Part shown: positions 16,201 through 24,407 of the stretch, piece after piece
Numbering within the stretch: the stretch's first letter is position 1
Layout of the letters: every line of letters begins with the position of its first letter
DNA from: Bacteroidales bacterium
GTDB lineage: Bacteria > Bacteroidota > Bacteroidia > Bacteroidales > UBA932
NCBI GenBank assembly: GCA_017429205.1
Contig: JAFRPH010000064.1
Span: 1 to 26,850 of the forward strand
Length of the DNA: 26,850 nucleotides
Direction of reading: 5' to 3'
Position numbers and translations under genes: made by a program
Notes under the pieces: model-generated
What the model was told of the DNA's origin: nothing
Database searches by the model: none
The model's input: the letters and a program-made list of their open reading frames with translations, nothing else

Positions 16201-18531
16201 GGCGTAGTGACGGCCGTCGCGACCGGTACGGCCACCATCACCGCGAAGGCGGGGGACAAGACGGCCACGTGCGCCGTCACCGTCGTCAACAAGCCGGTGA
16301 TCAATCTCCCGGTGACATCGATGGAAACCGGCGGACGTGTCAATATGCCCGGTTCGCTCTCGTATTCGATCACGAACCCGTTGCCCGGCGAGACCCTGCA
16401 GGCATACAGCAATGTCAACTGGATCCGGATCACCGAAATCACCGAAACCGAAGTCAAGTTCAATACGGAGCGGGCCTCCACGACCGACCGCACCGGAACC
16501 ATCTTCCTCAACTACCAGGACGCCGACCAGAAGTCCTTCACGGTCAACCAGCACAATTTCAACTATGACTGGACGACGATCACGGTGACCCCGACCTCGG
16601 TCAGCGCCCCGGCTTCCGGGCAGACCTACACGGTCTCCTACACCATCCAGAACCCCGTCGAGGGCTACCCGGTCTTCGCCCGCACCTATCCTTCCAACTG
16701 CGAATGGATCACGTCCATCTCGGTCAATCCGACCAGTTCGAGCGCCGGTACCGCCACCTTCACGGTCAAGGCGAATACCACGACCGAGGCGCGGGAAGCC
16801 AAATTCCGGCTCCAGAGCGAAGCCTTTGCGACGAACGCGATCGTTTCGGTCTCCCAGGCCGGACAGCCCGCCGGCCCGCCGGACATCGACATGGGCGGAC
16901 GCGATCTGAACGCGACCTATGGCCTCTATCCGGGCGGCGAGGAGGAATGCTTCTATGCCCGCGTGGTCAACCCGGTCGAAGGCACCCAGCTGAAGATATC
17001 GGCGGACGTGTCCTGGATGACGAAGTTCCGGGATGAAGGCGACAACCATTATTTCACGGCGACTGCGAACCGGACGGGCGCGACGCGGTATGGCAATGTC
17101 ACCGTGACTTACGGCTCGATCTCCAAGACCATAAAATACGTCCAGGAAGCCGCCCCGCTGGACATCGTCCTGACGCCGAACAACGCGACGTTCGACTATC
17201 ATCCGAGGTCCGTTTCGTTTGAGATCTCCCTGCCGGATGGCACCGATTATGATCAGCTGAACGTCGCGACGGACTATACGCGGATCATCCGGAATCTCAC
17301 GCGCAACGGCAACAAGGTCACGTTCGACCTGCGGGAAAACAATGACGGCTATGACCGGACGGCGGAGATCGAGGTCTCCCTGGGCTCCGTGAAGGCGACC
17401 TTCAATCTGACGCAGACCTATGCGGCGCCGGTCTTCCACGTGTATCCTTCCACCTCCGTCACGGTCGGTTATGCCGAAGCCGACCATCCCATCGACGTCC
17501 AGGTGGAGAACCCGAGAGAGCAGATCCAGCTTTCGCTGCTGAACCTGGATGCTCCGGGCTGGATCACGTGCCGGACGGTGAACGGCGTTCCTACCTTCCA
17601 CGTCTATGAGAACAAGACGGGCAAGTCCAGAAGCTCCAGAGTACAAATCAGTTACGGCGGCAACACCGATCTGGGATACGTGAACGTGACCGTCACGCAG
17701 ACCACGGCCTCCACCGCGATCAACGTCACGCCGGCCAAGATCGAATGCGACGCCGCCGGCACGACGCAGACGCTCACCTTCTCCATCACCGATCCGCTGT
17801 CGGGCGTCGAAATGACGGCCACTCCGGGCACTTCCTGGATCCTGGTCAACTCCGTGTCCAACACCTCCGCCAAGGTGACGGTGATGAAGAACCTGTCGAA
17901 CAAGAGCAGGAGCTCCAGCATCACGTTCTACTACGGCAGCTACAGCGTGGTCGTTCCCGTCACGCAGCAGGCCAGCAACACGCCGGCCGGCTTCGTCGAC
18001 CTGGGCCTGCCCAGCGGAACGCTCTGGGCCGAGGCAAACGTAGGCGCGGCGTCGGACTACGAGGCGGGATCCTTCTTCGCCTGGGCCGAGAAGACGCCGA
18101 AGACGACGTTCGGCTGGAACAACTACCTGTGGGGAACCGCCGGCAACCTCACCAAGTACAACGCCTCGGACAAGAAGACGCTGGTCGAGCTGGCGGACGA
18201 TGCCGCCTACCAGGCCAATGCTTCCTGGACCCTCCCGACGAAGGCCCAGTTCGAGGAACTGATGGACTACTGCGACCTTGAATGGGTGGACAGCGCACCG
18301 TACTACGGCATGAGGTTCAAGTCCAAGGTCGGAGACACGTCCATCTTCCTCCCGGCGGCCGGTTTCATCCAGACCTGGGCGGACGGTGAATGGGCCGGCT
18401 ACTACTGGAGCAAGAGCCTGTACACGGGCGACCGGAAGAAGGCCTACTACCTCATCTTCATGGAATCCGCCGACCTGGTACAGACGGAGGAACGTTTCGT
18501 CGGCATGACGATCCGGGCCGTCAAGAAGTAG
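13234..18531 (+). CDS. Giant cell-surface lipoprotein: 12 BIG2 repeats, about 6 BACON-like domains, C-terminal FISUMP-like domain
   Basis: A 1765-residue protein with lipoprotein signal [21 protein letters not shown] (Cys21). Residues 26-1021 are twelve consecutive 83-residue bacterial Ig-like (BIG2) units, each with the pattern [51 protein letters not shown] and [11 protein letters not shown]. Residues about 1022-1585 hold roughly six BACON-like beta-sandwich domains (motifs such as [14 protein letters not shown], ending VSVSQ or VPVTQQ). Residues 1586-1765 ([40 protein letters not shown]) resemble the Fibrobacter succinogenes major paralogous (FISUMP) domain. The likely form is a long rod anchored by lipid, displaying a C-terminal head for adhesion or glycan binding; this is inferred from architecture. 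It is monocistronic, with its own promoter and a strong terminator. Confidence 0.88.
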   Translation: MKKLFPLLLLFFTALPALYSCGEETIPVSAVELNKTSLVMMVGDETTLTATVKPADATEKTVSWRSTDETIVSVNNGRIKALKPGDAIITAMAGGKAESCMVKVEQRTVAVSSVELDQKTLEMTEGDEVTLTATVKPDDATDKTVTWSTSDAAVATVTGGKVKALKPGNVTITATAGGKSAQCAVTVQAKVIPVTSVTLDKTTLTLTEGDETTLTATVKPDDATDKTVTWTTSDAAVATVTDGKVKALKAGSVTITATAGEKSAACAVTVKAKVVPVTSVTLDKTTLTLTEGDETTLTATVKPDNATDKTVTWTSSDATVATVADGKVKALKAGTATITAKAGDKTATCAVTVKAKVIPVTSMWLDKSELELTEGDEAVLTATVMPENATDKTVTWTSSNTSVATVTNGKVKAVKAGTATITAKAGDKSAKCTVTVLPSFIAVTSVTLDRTTLGLVEGDQAVLTATVSPDNATDPTVTWTSSNTSVATVEDGMVTAVKAGTATITAKAGDKTAKCTVTVTAAFVPVTSVTLNKTTLEMTEGDEATLTATVKPDNATDKTVTWSSSDATVATVADGKVKALKAGTVTITATAGEKSATCAITVKAKVIPVTSVTLDKTTLSLVEGDDATLVATVKPDNATDKTVTWTSSDASVATVADGQVHAVKVGTAVITAKAGDKTATCTVTVATKVIPVTSIWLDASEMELTEGDEAILTATVKPDNATDKTVTWTSSDPSVATVTDGQVKALKPGTATITAKAGDKSAKCTVTVNERVIPVTSITLNKSNLSMMEGDEFLLVATVLPENATDKTVTWISRNETIVTVTDGLVKALKAGSTIIIAQAGDESVAIPVYVEKRFIPVTSVTLDQHTLEMTVGEEYTLHATILPEDATNKNIDWISSSEYFATVEDGLVKALKPGEVTITAQVADKEDRCVITIKEATIPVTSVALDAVEMTLIVGKNATLTATVKPDNATDKTVTWTTSNAKVATVTDGVVTAVATGTATITAKAGDKTATCAVTVVNKPVINLPVTSMETGGRVNMPGSLSYSITNPLPGETLQAYSNVNWIRITEITETEVKFNTERASTTDRTGTIFLNYQDADQKSFTVNQHNFNYDWTTITVTPTSVSAPASGQTYTVSYTIQNPVEGYPVFARTYPSNCEWITSISVNPTSSSAGTATFTVKANTTTEAREAKFRLQSEAFATNAIVSVSQAGQPAGPPDIDMGGRDLNATYGLYPGGEEECFYARVVNPVEGTQLKISADVSWMTKFRDEGDNHYFTATANRTGATRYGNVTVTYGSISKTIKYVQEAAPLDIVLTPNNATFDYHPRSVSFEISLPDGTDYDQLNVATDYTRIIRNLTRNGNKVTFDLRENNDGYDRTAEIEVSLGSVKATFNLTQTYAAPVFHVYPSTSVTVGYAEADHPIDVQVENPREQIQLSLLNLDAPGWITCRTVNGVPTFHVYENKTGKSRSSRVQISYGGNTDLGYVNVTVTQTTASTAINVTPAKIECDAAGTTQTLTFSITDPLSGVEMTATPGTSWILVNSVSNTSAKVTVMKNLSNKSRSSSITFYYGSYSVVVPVTQQASNTPAGFVDLGLPSGTLWAEANVGAASDYEAGSFFAWAEKTPKTTFGWNNYLWGTAGNLTKYNASDKKTLVELADDAAYQANASWTLPTKAQFEELMDYCDLEWVDSAPYYGMRFKSKVGDTSIFLPAAGFIQTWADGEWAGYYWSKSLYTGDRKKAYYLIFMESADLVQTEERFVGMTIRAVKK
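13309..16296 (+). repeat. Tandem array of twelve 249-bp BIG2-coding repeats
   Basis: Repeat starts, taken at the first codon of the I/V-P-V-T-S motif, fall at 13309, 13558, 13807, 14056, 14305, 14554, 14803, 15052, 15301, 15550, 15799 and 16048. Every interval is exactly 249 bp (83 codons), with no insertion or deletion in 2988 bp. Central units are closely similar in DNA; units 1 and 10-12 are more diverged. Confidence 0.93.
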
Positions 18532-18555
18532 CGGCTTGCCGAATCCCTTGCGAAC

Positions 18556-18601
18556 GAGGGCGGTCCGACCGGGCCGCCCTCATCGTTTTGTCGTTTTTTT
18601 T
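18556..18601 (+). terminator. Intrinsic terminator after the BIG2 lipoprotein gene
   Basis: An 11-bp stem, GAGGGCGGTCC (18556-18566) with GGGCCGCCCTC (18571-18581) and one wobble, closes a GACC tetraloop. It is followed by a T-rich tail ending in eight T residues. Confidence 0.85.
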
Positions 18602-18603
18602 CG

Positions 18604-18611
18604 TACCTTTG
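18604..18611 (+). promoter_or_regulatory. -7 box for uvrA; very short or no leader
   Basis: TACCTTTG is a perfect TAnnTTTG match, 7 nt before ATG 18619 and directly after the terminator T-run. The -33 region falls inside the terminator stem and has no clear TTG. Confidence 0.65.
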
Positions 18612-18618
18612 CAATCCT

Positions 18619-21411
18619 ATGCAGGAGAAGGAATACATACAGGTACGGGGCGCGAAGGCGAACAACCTGCAGAATATCGACGTGGACATCCCGAGAGGGG
18701 AGTTCGTCGTCGTGACGGGGCTTTCCGGCAGCGGAAAGTCCTCGCTGGCGTTCGATACGATCTATGCGGAAGGCCAGCGCCGGTATATGGACACGCTGTC
18801 CACGTACGCGAAGCACTTCATGGGCATCCTCGAGAAGCCCGAGGTGGAGGAGATCCGCGGCCTGAGCCCGATCATCGCCATCGAGCAGAAGACCACCGGG
18901 AACAACCCCCGCTCCACCGTGGGCACCATCACGGAGATCTACGACTTCCTCCGCTTGCTGTACGCGAAAGGGTCGCGCGCCATCTCGCCGGAGTCCGGCG
19001 AGGAGATGGTGCGCTACACCGACGGCCAGATCGTGGACCTCATCCTCACCTCCTACCGCGACCGCAAGTGCTACCTGCTGGCGCCACTCGTGCGGGGCCG
19101 CAAGGGCCATTACCGCGAGCTGTTCGACCAGCTCCGGAAGCGCGGCTACACGGAGGTCCGCATCGACGGGGAAATCTTCGAACTGCAGGGCGTGCAGGCC
19201 CTGGACCGCTACAAGCCCCATTTCATCGAGCTCGTCGTGGACCGCCTCAAGCCCGGGGCGGGGGACGACAAGCGCGTGCGCGACTCCGTCGCCCAGGCGC
19301 TGTCCGCCGGCAAGGGGTCGGTGGCGGTGATGGACCTGGAAACGGGCGTGCTGCAGCATTTCTCCAAGCATTTGGTGGACCCGGTGACGGGCACTTCCCT
19401 CCAGGAGCCGCAGCCGCACACCTTCTCCTTCAACTCGCCGCAAGGCTACTGCCCGCACTGCAAGGGCCTCGGCACCATCGTGGACGTGAATGTCGACACC
19501 ATCATCCCGGACCGCACCAAGTCCATCGCCGACGGGGCCATCGTCCCGCTGGGGAAGGTGCGCGAAAGCCGGAAGTTCGACATCGTCCGCTCCATCGCCC
19601 GGAAATACGGATTCAGCTTGTACGATCCCATCGGCACGCTGCCGGACGAGGCGGTGATGCTGCTCGTGTACGGCTCCGACGAGCTGTTCCGCGTGGGGGA
19701 CGGCGGCCTGTCCGAGATGGAGTCCTGGGGTGGGGTGATCGACCATATCGAGGACACCATCGTGTGTCCCGACTGCCACGGCACGCGCCTTTCCAAGGAA
19801 GCGCTCTGCTTCCGCATCGACGGAAAGACCATCGCCGACGTGGCCGCGATGGAGATGTCCGAGCTGCGCAAGTGGCTGGACGACATCCCCGCCGGCTTCA
19901 ACCAGCGGGAGCGGAACGTGTCCCGCGACATCCTGAAAGAGTTGCGGGAGCGGGTCCAGTTCATGCTGGACGTGGGCCTGGACTACCTGTCGCTGGACCG
20001 CGCCACGGCGTCCCTGTCCGGCGGCGAAAGCCAGCGCATCCGTCTGGCGACGCAGATCGGCTCCAAGCTCGTGAACGTGCTCTATATCCTGGACGAACCG
20101 TCCATCGGCCTGCACCAGAAGGACAACCGCAAGCTCATCGCCTCGCTGAAGGCCCTCCGCGACGAGGGCAACTCCGTGATGGTGGTGGAGCACGACGCGG
20201 AGACGATGTACAGCGCCGACTGGCTCGTGGACGTGGGTCCCGGGGCGGGGGAGCAGGGCGGCAAGATCTGCCTGAGCGCGCCACTCGGAACGCTCCTGAA
20301 AGGGGAGCCGATGGACGCGGACACCGCCTCCCACGCCGTCGTGGGCCCGTCCGTGACGCTGGATTACCTGCAAGGGCGCAAGACGATTCCGGTGCCGGCC
20401 CTCCGCCGGCGCGGGAACGGCGAGACCCTCACGCTCCGCGGCGCCCGGGGCAACAACCTCAAGCATATTGACGTATCGTTCCCGCTGGGCTGCTTCATCG
20501 GCGTGGCCGGCCTCTCCGGCAGCGGCAAGTCCTCCCTCGTGAACGAGACTTTGATGCCTATCCTCAAGCAGAAGTTCTACCACGGCAAGGAGAAACCCCT
20601 GCCGTACGATGCGCTGGAAGGCATCGAGCACATCGACAAGCTCATCGAGATCGACCAGTCGCCCATCGGCCGCACCCCGCGGTCGAACCCGGCCACCTTC
20701 ACCGGCGTGTTCAACGACATCCGCACCCTCTTCGAGGAGACGCAGGACGCCAAGGTGCGGGGCTTCAAGGCCGGCCGCTTCTCCTTCAACGTGCCCGGCG
20801 GCCGCTGCGAGGAGTGCAAGGGCGCGGGCATCAAGGTCATCGAGATGAACTTCCTCCCGTCGGTCCACGTGCCCTGCGACCAGTGCCGCGGCCGCCGCTA
20901 CAAGGAGGACACCCTCGCGGTCCGCTACAAGGGCAAGAACATCAACGACGTGCTGGAAATGCCCGTCGCGGAAGCCTACGAGTTCTTCAAGCCCATCCCG
21001 AAGATCGCCACGAAACTGAAGGCGATGGTGGACGTGGGCCTCGGGTATGTCCATCTGGGACAGTCCGCCGTGACCCTGTCCGGCGGTGAGAGCCAGCGCA
21101 TGAAGCTGGCCTCGGAGCTCTCCCGTCCTTCCACCGGCCGCACCCTGTACATCCTGGACGAACCCACGACGGGCCTCCATTTCGAGGACATCCAGGTGCT
21201 CCTCGGTGTGCTGGACCGCCTCGTGGAGGCCGGCAACACCGTGATCATCATCGAGCACAACCTGGACGTGCTGAAGAGCGTGGACTGGCTCATCGACATG
21301 GGCCCGGAAGGCGGCCGCCGCGGCGGACGCATCGTCGCCCAGGGCACCCCCGAGGAACTCGCCCTCGATCCCGACTCCGTCACCGGCCCGTTCCTGAAGG
21401 ACGTGCTTTGA
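18619..21411 (+). CDS. uvrA: UvrABC system protein A (excinuclease ATPase subunit)
   Basis: The damage-recognition ATPase of nucleotide excision repair, acting with UvrB. At 930 residues it is a normal-length UvrA1. It has two ABC modules: Walker [10 protein letters not shown] at residue 34 and again at 631, and signature motifs LSGGESQR at 466 and 820. [10 protein letters not shown] and [10 protein letters not shown] are the two Walker B regions. Residues about 118-250 form the UvrB-binding and signature-insertion region. The C-terminal zinc site is intact (Cys730, Cys733, Cys753, Cys756). The first zinc site keeps only CPHC (Cys278, Cys281); the upstream CxxC is replaced by a segment containing DPVTG, which I believe occurs in other Bacteroidota. 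The start is ATG 18619, just after the -7 box. Confidence 0.97.
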   Translation: MQEKEYIQVRGAKANNLQNIDVDIPRGEFVVVTGLSGSGKSSLAFDTIYAEGQRRYMDTLSTYAKHFMGILEKPEVEEIRGLSPIIAIEQKTTGNNPRSTVGTITEIYDFLRLLYAKGSRAISPESGEEMVRYTDGQIVDLILTSYRDRKCYLLAPLVRGRKGHYRELFDQLRKRGYTEVRIDGEIFELQGVQALDRYKPHFIELVVDRLKPGAGDDKRVRDSVAQALSAGKGSVAVMDLETGVLQHFSKHLVDPVTGTSLQEPQPHTFSFNSPQGYCPHCKGLGTIVDVNVDTIIPDRTKSIADGAIVPLGKVRESRKFDIVRSIARKYGFSLYDPIGTLPDEAVMLLVYGSDELFRVGDGGLSEMESWGGVIDHIEDTIVCPDCHGTRLSKEALCFRIDGKTIADVAAMEMSELRKWLDDIPAGFNQRERNVSRDILKELRERVQFMLDVGLDYLSLDRATASLSGGESQRIRLATQIGSKLVNVLYILDEPSIGLHQKDNRKLIASLKALRDEGNSVMVVEHDAETMYSADWLVDVGPGAGEQGGKICLSAPLGTLLKGEPMDADTASHAVVGPSVTLDYLQGRKTIPVPALRRRGNGETLTLRGARGNNLKHIDVSFPLGCFIGVAGLSGSGKSSLVNETLMPILKQKFYHGKEKPLPYDALEGIEHIDKLIEIDQSPIGRTPRSNPATFTGVFNDIRTLFEETQDAKVRGFKAGRFSFNVPGGRCEECKGAGIKVIEMNFLPSVHVPCDQCRGRRYKEDTLAVRYKGKNINDVLEMPVAEAYEFFKPIPKIATKLKAMVDVGLGYVHLGQSAVTLSGGESQRMKLASELSRPSTGRTLYILDEPTTGLHFEDIQVLLGVLDRLVEAGNTVIIIEHNLDVLKSVDWLIDMGPEGGRRGGRIVAQGTPEELALDPDSVTGPFLKDVL

Positions 21412-21432
21412 CGTGTTTTCGCGAAAAATCAT

Positions 21433-21440
21433 TACCTTTG
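21433..21440 (+). promoter_or_regulatory. Promoter of the MFS-MFS-dxs unit
   Basis: TACCTTTG (21433-21440) has a TTTG at 21407-21410, 22 bp upstream, overlapping the uvrA stop region. Transcription should start near 21446, about 27 nt before the ATG at 21473. Confidence 0.65.
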
Positions 21441-21472
21441 AAAATCTGTAAGGAAATCTAAAACCTATCGAT

Positions 21473-23092
21473 ATGACTGATACCGTCAAAAAGACGCTGC
21501 GCGATTCGGCAGCGATGCGGTGGACGGCGCTGCTGCTCCTGGCACTGGCGATGTTCTGCGCGTACATTTTCATGGATATCCTGTCCCCGATCAAGGACCT
21601 GATGCAGGAGACCCGCGGCTGGGACTCCACGGCGTTCGGCACGATGCAGGGCTCCGAGGTGTTCCTCAACGTATTCGTGTTCTTCCTCATCTTCGCCGGC
21701 ATCATCCTGGACAAGATGGGCGTGCGGTTCACCGCCGTCCTGTCCGCCGGCGTGATGCTCGTGGGCGCGTGCATCAAGTGGTTCGCCGTGAGCGAATCCT
21801 TCATGGGCAGCGGCCTGGAGACCTGGTTCACCAACAACCTGAACTACATCCCGCTCTTCGACGAGCTGGGCGTGTCGCCGTTCTACCGGGGCATGCCGGC
21901 GTCGGCGAAGTTCGCGGCCTGCGGCTTCATGATCTTCGGCTGCGGCTGCGAGATGGCCGGCATCACGGTGAGCCGCGGTATCGTCAAGTGGTTCAAGGGA
22001 CGTGAGATGGCCCTTGCGATGGGCTCCGAAATGGCTCTCGCGCGCCTCGGCGTCGCCACCTGCATGATCTTCTCGCCGTTCTTCGCGAAACTCGGCGGCC
22101 AGGTCGATGTCTCCCGCTCCGTCGCCTTCGGCGTCGTGCTCATGTGCATCGCCCTCATCATGTGCATCGTGTACTTCTTCATGGACAAGAAACTGGATGC
22201 GCAGACCGGCGAGGCCGAGGAGAAGGACGACCCGTTCAAGGTCAGCGATATCGGCAAGATTCTGTCCGACGGCGGATTCTGGATCGTCGCCCTGCTGTGC
22301 GTGCTGTACTACTCCGCCATCTTCCCGTTCCAGAAGTATGCGGTGAACATGCTCCAGTGCAACCTGACGCTCACCGCCCCGGCCGCCGACTCCTTCTGGG
22401 CCGGCTCCAGCGTGACCATCATCCAGTACGTCATCATGCTGGTCGTGGCCGCCGCGGGCTTCGCGAGCAACTTCATGAAAGACAAGACCAAGCAGTACCT
22501 CTTCCTGGGCATTTCCATCGCCGCCCTCATCGCGTACTGCTACATGGGCTACATGCGCCAGAGCGCCGAGTCCATCTTCGCGGTGTTCCCGCTCCTGGCG
22601 GTGCTCATCACCCCGATCCTGGGCAACTACCTGGACCGCAAGGGCAAGGGCGCGTCGATGCTCGTGCTCGGCGCCATCCTGCTGATCGCCTGCCACCTGA
22701 CCTTCGCCTTCGTCCTGCCCGCCTTCAAGGGCAACGCCGTCGGCGGCGTCATCGTCGCCTACACGACGATCCTCGTGCTCGGCGCCAGCTTCTCGCTGGT
22801 TCCCGCCGCCCTGTGGCCGTCCGTGCCGAAGCTCGTGGATGCCAAGGTCATCGGCTCCGCCTACGCGCTGATCTTCTGGATCCAGAACATCGGCCTGTGG
22901 CTGTTCCCGCTCCTGATCGGCAAGGTCCTCGACAAGACGAACCCGGGCGTGACGGATCCCACCCAGTTCAACTACACGGCCCCGCTCGTGATGCTGGCCT
23001 GCCTGGGCGTCGCCGCGCTCGTGCTGGGTCTTGTCCTGAAGGTCGTGGACAAGAAGAAGCACCTCGGTCTCGAAGAACCCAACATCCAGTAA
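21473..23092 (+). CDS. MFS transporter, long paralogue
   Basis: A 539-residue inner-membrane major facilitator superfamily protein, rich in hydrophobic segments from residue 16 on. GIILDKMGVRF is the loop 2-3 signature. GCGCEMAGITVSRGIVKWFKGREMALAMG and SLVPAALWPSVPKLVDAKVIGSAYALIFW-like stretches resemble the MFSD1-type branch; all three are shared with the next gene. Compared with that paralogue it carries two insertions: about residues 105-147 (polar, probably periplasmic) and about 311-366, which contains two hydrophobic stretches. The usual 12-helix topology may therefore be extended to 14. The substrate is unknown. The stop TAA is directly followed by the ATG of the next transporter, so coordinated production is likely. 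Confidence 0.88.
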   Translation: MTDTVKKTLRDSAAMRWTALLLLALAMFCAYIFMDILSPIKDLMQETRGWDSTAFGTMQGSEVFLNVFVFFLIFAGIILDKMGVRFTAVLSAGVMLVGACIKWFAVSESFMGSGLETWFTNNLNYIPLFDELGVSPFYRGMPASAKFAACGFMIFGCGCEMAGITVSRGIVKWFKGREMALAMGSEMALARLGVATCMIFSPFFAKLGGQVDVSRSVAFGVVLMCIALIMCIVYFFMDKKLDAQTGEAEEKDDPFKVSDIGKILSDGGFWIVALLCVLYYSAIFPFQKYAVNMLQCNLTLTAPAADSFWAGSSVTIIQYVIMLVVAAAGFASNFMKDKTKQYLFLGISIAALIAYCYMGYMRQSAESIFAVFPLLAVLITPILGNYLDRKGKGASMLVLGAILLIACHLTFAFVLPAFKGNAVGGVIVAYTTILVLGASFSLVPAALWPSVPKLVDAKVIGSAYALIFWIQNIGLWLFPLLIGKVLDKTNPGVTDPTQFNYTAPLVMLACLGVAALVLGLVLKVVDKKKHLGLEEPNIQ

Positions 23093-24403
23093 ATGGCGCG
23101 GAAGCTCTCGTCGCGGTGGGCCTGCTGGGTCGCCCTCCTGTGTCTGGTGGTACCGATGTTCGCATCGTACTACTTCGACGACATGTTCTCCAGCATCTCC
23201 TACCTGTTCGATGATGCCGGCCTGACGCAGCTCGGCTGGGACCAGAACGACTACGGCCGATATACCAGCGGCTACAGCGTCCTGTGCATCTTCGGCGGCC
23301 TCGCGCTGTTCGGCATCCTGCTGGACAAGTGGGGCGTCCGGGTGGCCGGCACGCTGTACGTGGGGATGATGGTGGCCGGCGCGGGCCTCGTGACCTGGGC
23401 CATCCTGTCCGGACAGAAGAGCTCCGCGACGCTCGCGTATGCGGGCTGCATGGTCTTCGGCCTCGGCAGCGAGATGGCCGGGACGGTGGTGAACCGCTCC
23501 ATCGGCCGCTGGTTCAAGGACGGGGGCATGGCCCTCGCGATGGGCCTGCATCTGGCGATCGCCCGCCTGGGCACCGCTTTTGCGCTGGTCATCTCGCCGA
23601 AGCTGGTCGCCCAGCAGGCGGACCACGTCTATTCCCTCGCCGAGACCGCCCGCCCCGCTCTCCTGGGAATGGGGCTGATGGCGCTCGGACTCATCCTCTG
23701 GGCCTCGTTCGTGGCCCTGGATGCAAAACGCTTCCCGAAGCAGGGAGGGACGGCCAACAAGGCCGACGACTTCCGCTTCGCCGATGCCTTCAAGGTGCTG
23801 GGCAACAAGAATTTCTGGCTTCTGGGCCTGCTGTGCGTGCTGTTTTACAGCAGCATCATCGCGTTCAAGAAATTCGCCGGCGCCATCCTGATCCCCCGCT
23901 TCGACATTCCCGCCGAGGCCGCCGGCTGGATGGTGTCGATGCTTCCGTTCTCCACCGTCATCTTCGCGCCGCTGTTCGGCGGGATGGTGGACCGGGTGGG
24001 CAAGGGCACGCGCTGGATGATCTTCGGCTCCGTCCTCGCCCTGGCCGCGCACCTGCTGCTGGCCTTCGCCCCGGCCGGCGTGCCGTTCTGGGGCTACCTC
24101 GCGATGGCGATGCTCGGCTTCGGCTACTCCTTGGTCCCGGCCGCCCTGTGGCCCAGCGTGCCGAAAATCGTCCCGGACAAGATTCTGGGCACGACCTTCG
24201 CGCTCATCTACTGGGTCCAGAACCTGGGCCTGCTGGTGTTCAAGCGCCTGGCGGGCGGCATCCTGGGCAGCGAATCCGGCACGCCGGTCACCGTGGAACT
24301 GATGTTCACGGGCCTCTGCGTGCTCGCGCTCGTGACCGCGCTCCTGTTCGCGGCCAATTCCCGGAAGCATCCGGAGCTGAAGCTGGATGCACCCAACAAA
24401 TAG
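23093..24403 (+). CDS. MFS transporter, short paralogue
   Basis: A 436-residue MFS protein of standard 12-helix size, homologous throughout to the preceding gene. Shared features include ILLDKWGVRVAG, GLGSEMAGTVVNRSIGRWFK, GGMALAMGLHLAIARLG and GYSLVPAALWPSVPKIVPDK, with QNLGLLVFK near the end. The start is ATG 23093, with no gap after the upstream stop. It ends 4 nt before dxs. Tandem origin by duplication is the simplest reading. Separate substrates, or a hetero-oligomer with the long paralogue, are both possible, and nothing in the sequence identifies the solute. Confidence 0.9.
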   Translation: MARKLSSRWACWVALLCLVVPMFASYYFDDMFSSISYLFDDAGLTQLGWDQNDYGRYTSGYSVLCIFGGLALFGILLDKWGVRVAGTLYVGMMVAGAGLVTWAILSGQKSSATLAYAGCMVFGLGSEMAGTVVNRSIGRWFKDGGMALAMGLHLAIARLGTAFALVISPKLVAQQADHVYSLAETARPALLGMGLMALGLILWASFVALDAKRFPKQGGTANKADDFRFADAFKVLGNKNFWLLGLLCVLFYSSIIAFKKFAGAILIPRFDIPAEAAGWMVSMLPFSTVIFAPLFGGMVDRVGKGTRWMIFGSVLALAAHLLLAFAPAGVPFWGYLAMAMLGFGYSLVPAALWPSVPKIVPDKILGTTFALIYWVQNLGLLVFKRLAGGILGSESGTPVTVELMFTGLCVLALVTALLFAANSRKHPELKLDAPNK

Positions 24404-24407
24404 GCAA

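Noticed and set aside
13309..16296. Could the regular array be a CRISPR or satellite?
   Set aside because: Units are 249 bp, contiguous, in frame and encode BIG2 domains; there are no short repeats with unique spacers.
13219..17646. A 1475-codon open frame on the minus strand, antisense to the BIG2 gene
   Set aside because: It is an artefact of GC-rich codon use and repetition: the 249-bp repeats keep the antisense frame open. Its translation is Arg/Gly/Asp-rich, with no start context, domains or promoter.
24387..24407. Upstream ATG for dxs
   Set aside because: It overlaps the MFS coding end and adds seven residues not found in DXS; ATG 24408 matches the family start.
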